A stretch of DNA of 64,000 nt from positions 1,550,001-1,614,000 of the forward strand of contig NZ_CP098806.1 in the NCBI RefSeq assembly GCF_023822005.2, in the 5' to 3' direction. The position numbers and the translations under genes were made by a program. The notes beneath the pieces are model-generated. The model made no database searches and was not told where the DNA came from. It saw nothing but the letters and a program-made list of their open reading frames with translations. The DNA is from Dyadobacter fanqingshengii. Lineage in GTDB: Bacteria > Bacteroidota > Bacteroidia > Cytophagales > Spirosomataceae. Of this stretch, positions 62,783-64,000 are shown in pieces (the stretch's first letter is position 1; each line of letters starts with the position of its first letter).

Positions 62783-63727
62783 ATGTATAAAAATTTCTAC
62801 TGGCTCTTGCTGTTTGCTGCGCTACTATATGGCTGTAACAATGTTGTGGATGTTCAAGAGCCTGATACCGAAGTGGTGGTGCCGGAATCTGCCATTGCGG
62901 CAATAAAATCAAGTTATCCGGATGCAGGACAATTTGTTTTCAAAACACTTATCAAAGAAAAGCTCTGGAAAGCAAAGTTTTTCAGCCAGGCCAATTCATT
63001 TGAAACACATGTGAGCCCGGCAGCCATTTCGGGTGCAGTGTTTAGGAATTCGGCTGATGGAAGTTTGTATAAAGGCCTGACTGACAAGCTTCAAATCTCA
63101 GGAGGCACACTCTCCAATGTACAGTTGATTGAAATGGCTACTGACAGTGCGGCGCGAATGCAATACATTGTGAATGGCCGACCTCACCTGCTAAATTATT
63201 ATGAATTCAACGATTGGCACATTGTGAAACTCGCTGCCCCTTATCCGGTGGAATCGTATACCGTAGGACTTTCGGATGTGCCTGAGAAAATTGTCTCGTT
63301 CTGCCAACAGGCCAACATTGATCTGGATAGCAGTCAAATTACTATTAATGAAGACCAGGCCAGTAAAAAGACTTACATAATCCATCCCCAGGCAGCCCTA
63401 TTTCCTATTTTCTTTGATGAGGCCGGAAATTTAAAATGGATTGCCCAGAATTCGGATGGAACGTCGCTGGTAAATGGGCCTAATGATAAGATAGGAAGTG
63501 CGGGGCTTTTTGAAAAAATAAAGGCAGATTATACGGACTACAATGTTTACAACACCTTGGCTTTTGAGGCTAAATATGAAGATCTGAGTAGTATAAGATA
63601 TGTTTTTCAAAGAAAAAGCGGGGCGGAAGGCACCCGTGATTTCATTAGTGAAACCCAGGAAATTTTCGTGAATGCAAACTCCGGGGAAGTGATATTCGAA
63701 CAATATTCATCCTATGTATTCAAATAG
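62783..63727 (+). CDS. Hypothetical lipoprotein with repeated PepSY-like segments
   Basis: 314 aa, not recognised at family level. Lipoprotein signal: hydrophobic YWLLLFAALLYGC, lipidated Cys18. The mature part has two stretches (IAAIKSSYPDAGQFVFKTL and IVSFCQQANIDLDSSQIT) that resemble the helix-strand start of PepSY-like domains, plus a late strand pair (VFVNANSGEVIFE-like). Followed by a terminator and then an ECF sigma gene on the same strand. The pairing of a lipoprotein with sigma suggests an envelope role but is not proof. Confidence 0.7.
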   Translation: MYKNFYWLLLFAALLYGCNNVVDVQEPDTEVVVPESAIAAIKSSYPDAGQFVFKTLIKEKLWKAKFFSQANSFETHVSPAAISGAVFRNSADGSLYKGLTDKLQISGGTLSNVQLIEMATDSAARMQYIVNGRPHLLNYYEFNDWHIVKLAAPYPVESYTVGLSDVPEKIVSFCQQANIDLDSSQITINEDQASKKTYIIHPQAALFPIFFDEAGNLKWIAQNSDGTSLVNGPNDKIGSAGLFEKIKADYTDYNVYNTLAFEAKYEDLSSIRYVFQRKSGAEGTRDFISETQEIFVNANSGEVIFEQYSSYVFK

Positions 63728-63740
63728 CTGGATATTATTC

Positions 63741-63788
63741 AAAAGGCCAAGCAGCGCCAATTTGTCAAAACTACTGAATGGCCTTTTT
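63741..63788 (+). terminator. Probable terminator with long loop
   Basis: AAAAGGCCA (63741-63749) pairs with TGGCCTTTT (63779-63787) across a 29-nt loop, followed by T. The ATG at 63778 lies inside it, which argues for the later sigma start. Confidence 0.6.
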
Positions 63789-63804
63789 TAGATCGAAAAC
63801 AAAG

Positions 63805-64000
63805 ATGGATCTGACCGAGCTTGTGAGGGCCTGCCAGCGGCAGGATTCACGGGCTCAGGTAATTTTCTATGATCGTTATAAAAGCAGGTTGCTGGGGATC
63901 TGTGTTCGATATGCCAAAACAGTAGCCGAAGCCGAGGATATATTTCAGGAAGGGATCATGAAGATCTTTTCAAAAATTGATGAAATATCAAAACCAGAAT
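63805..64000 (+). CDS. ECF-type RNA polymerase sigma factor (3' truncated)
   Basis: Only the first about 65 residues are in the window; the gene runs off the right edge. Region 2 of a sigma-70-family ECF factor can be seen: LTELVRACQRQDSRAQVIFY, YKSRLLGICVRYAKTVAEAE and DIFQEGIMKIFSKIDE, with the -10-recognition helix pattern AEDIFQEGIMKIF. The start is the ATG at 63805; the in-frame ATG at 63778 lies in the terminator of the previous gene. No anti-sigma gene is visible yet. Confidence 0.85.
   Translation, partial: MDLTELVRACQRQDSRAQVIFYDRYKSRLLGICVRYAKTVAEAEDIFQEGIMKIFSKIDEISKPE

Noticed and set aside
1..64000. CRISPR arrays, tRNA or rRNA genes, insertion sequences, prophage
   Set aside because: No regularly spaced repeats, no cloverleaf or rRNA sequence recognised, no transposase or integrase frame. 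Short RNAs without obvious structure could be missed by eye.

Overview
The window looks like a chromosomal segment of a Bacteroidota bacterium of the order Cytophagales, most likely Dyadobacter or a close relative. The evidence is the gene content (ftsX-DUF3098-uppP-truB-ribF, fused response regulator/thioredoxin reductase, LytS/LytTR pair, SxxK hydrolase next to rluF), the scarcity of clear Shine-Dalgarno sites, several TAnnTTTG promoter elements (the Bacteroidota -7 box) and about 45-50% GC. The genus is an inference. I see no rRNA, tRNA, insertion sequence, phage or CRISPR array.

Layout. 1-5 kb: 3' part of a PQQ dehydrogenase with a cytochrome c domain, then a bestrophin channel gene 5 nt ahead of an LCIB-type carbonic anhydrase homologue, convergent with an AI-2E family permease. 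5-11 kb: leftward rluF, SxxK hydrolase and secreted protein; rightward CE7 esterase and Tat-exported Gfo/Idh/MocA oxidoreductase, closed by a 17-bp-stem terminator. 11-18 kb: TPR protein, etfBA, bifunctional nuclease, and the envelope/housekeeping run ftsX, DUF3098, uppP, truB, ribF. 18-24 kb: a tight five-gene unit of flavoprotein disulfide oxidoreductase, ABC ATPase, ABC permease fused to a substrate-binding domain, egtB and egtD, joining ergothioneine synthesis to an EgtUV/OpuC-type transporter whose binding domain is circularly permuted. 24-36 kb: S15 hydrolase, LytS/LytTR, NtrC-type regulator with a CheY-like partner, YceI lipoprotein, SDR, AraC regulator, and a leftward operon of cNMP-domain histidine kinase, response regulator/TrxR-like fusion and UBP zinc finger.

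36-50 kb is rich in stress and envelope genes: LigD (no Ku in view), a PAS-GAF protein ending in a histidine box without an ATPase domain, a phosphoesterase lipoprotein, a coiled-coil exported protein, a histone-like Lys/Ala repeat protein, a membrane-tethered LuxR regulator with a strong dyad behind it, VOC and NmrA proteins, and a YtxH/DUF2382 set. 50-64 kb: PadR plus MacB-type permease, remnants of broken genes (53.3-54.0 kb), a GNAT-nitrilase fusion, single-domain response regulators around a CheB-CheR-PAS-kinase and a second CheB, an Old Yellow Enzyme gene broken by internal deletion, a lipoprotein, and the start of an ECF sigma factor.

The two most notable systems are the ergothioneine synthesis/transport operon with the permuted binding domain (18.0-24.1 kb) and the bestrophin-LCIB pair (2.2-3.9 kb), which resembles parts of the algal CO2-concentrating machinery in an apparently heterotrophic bacterium. 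All family calls are from motif reading by eye; no database search was run.
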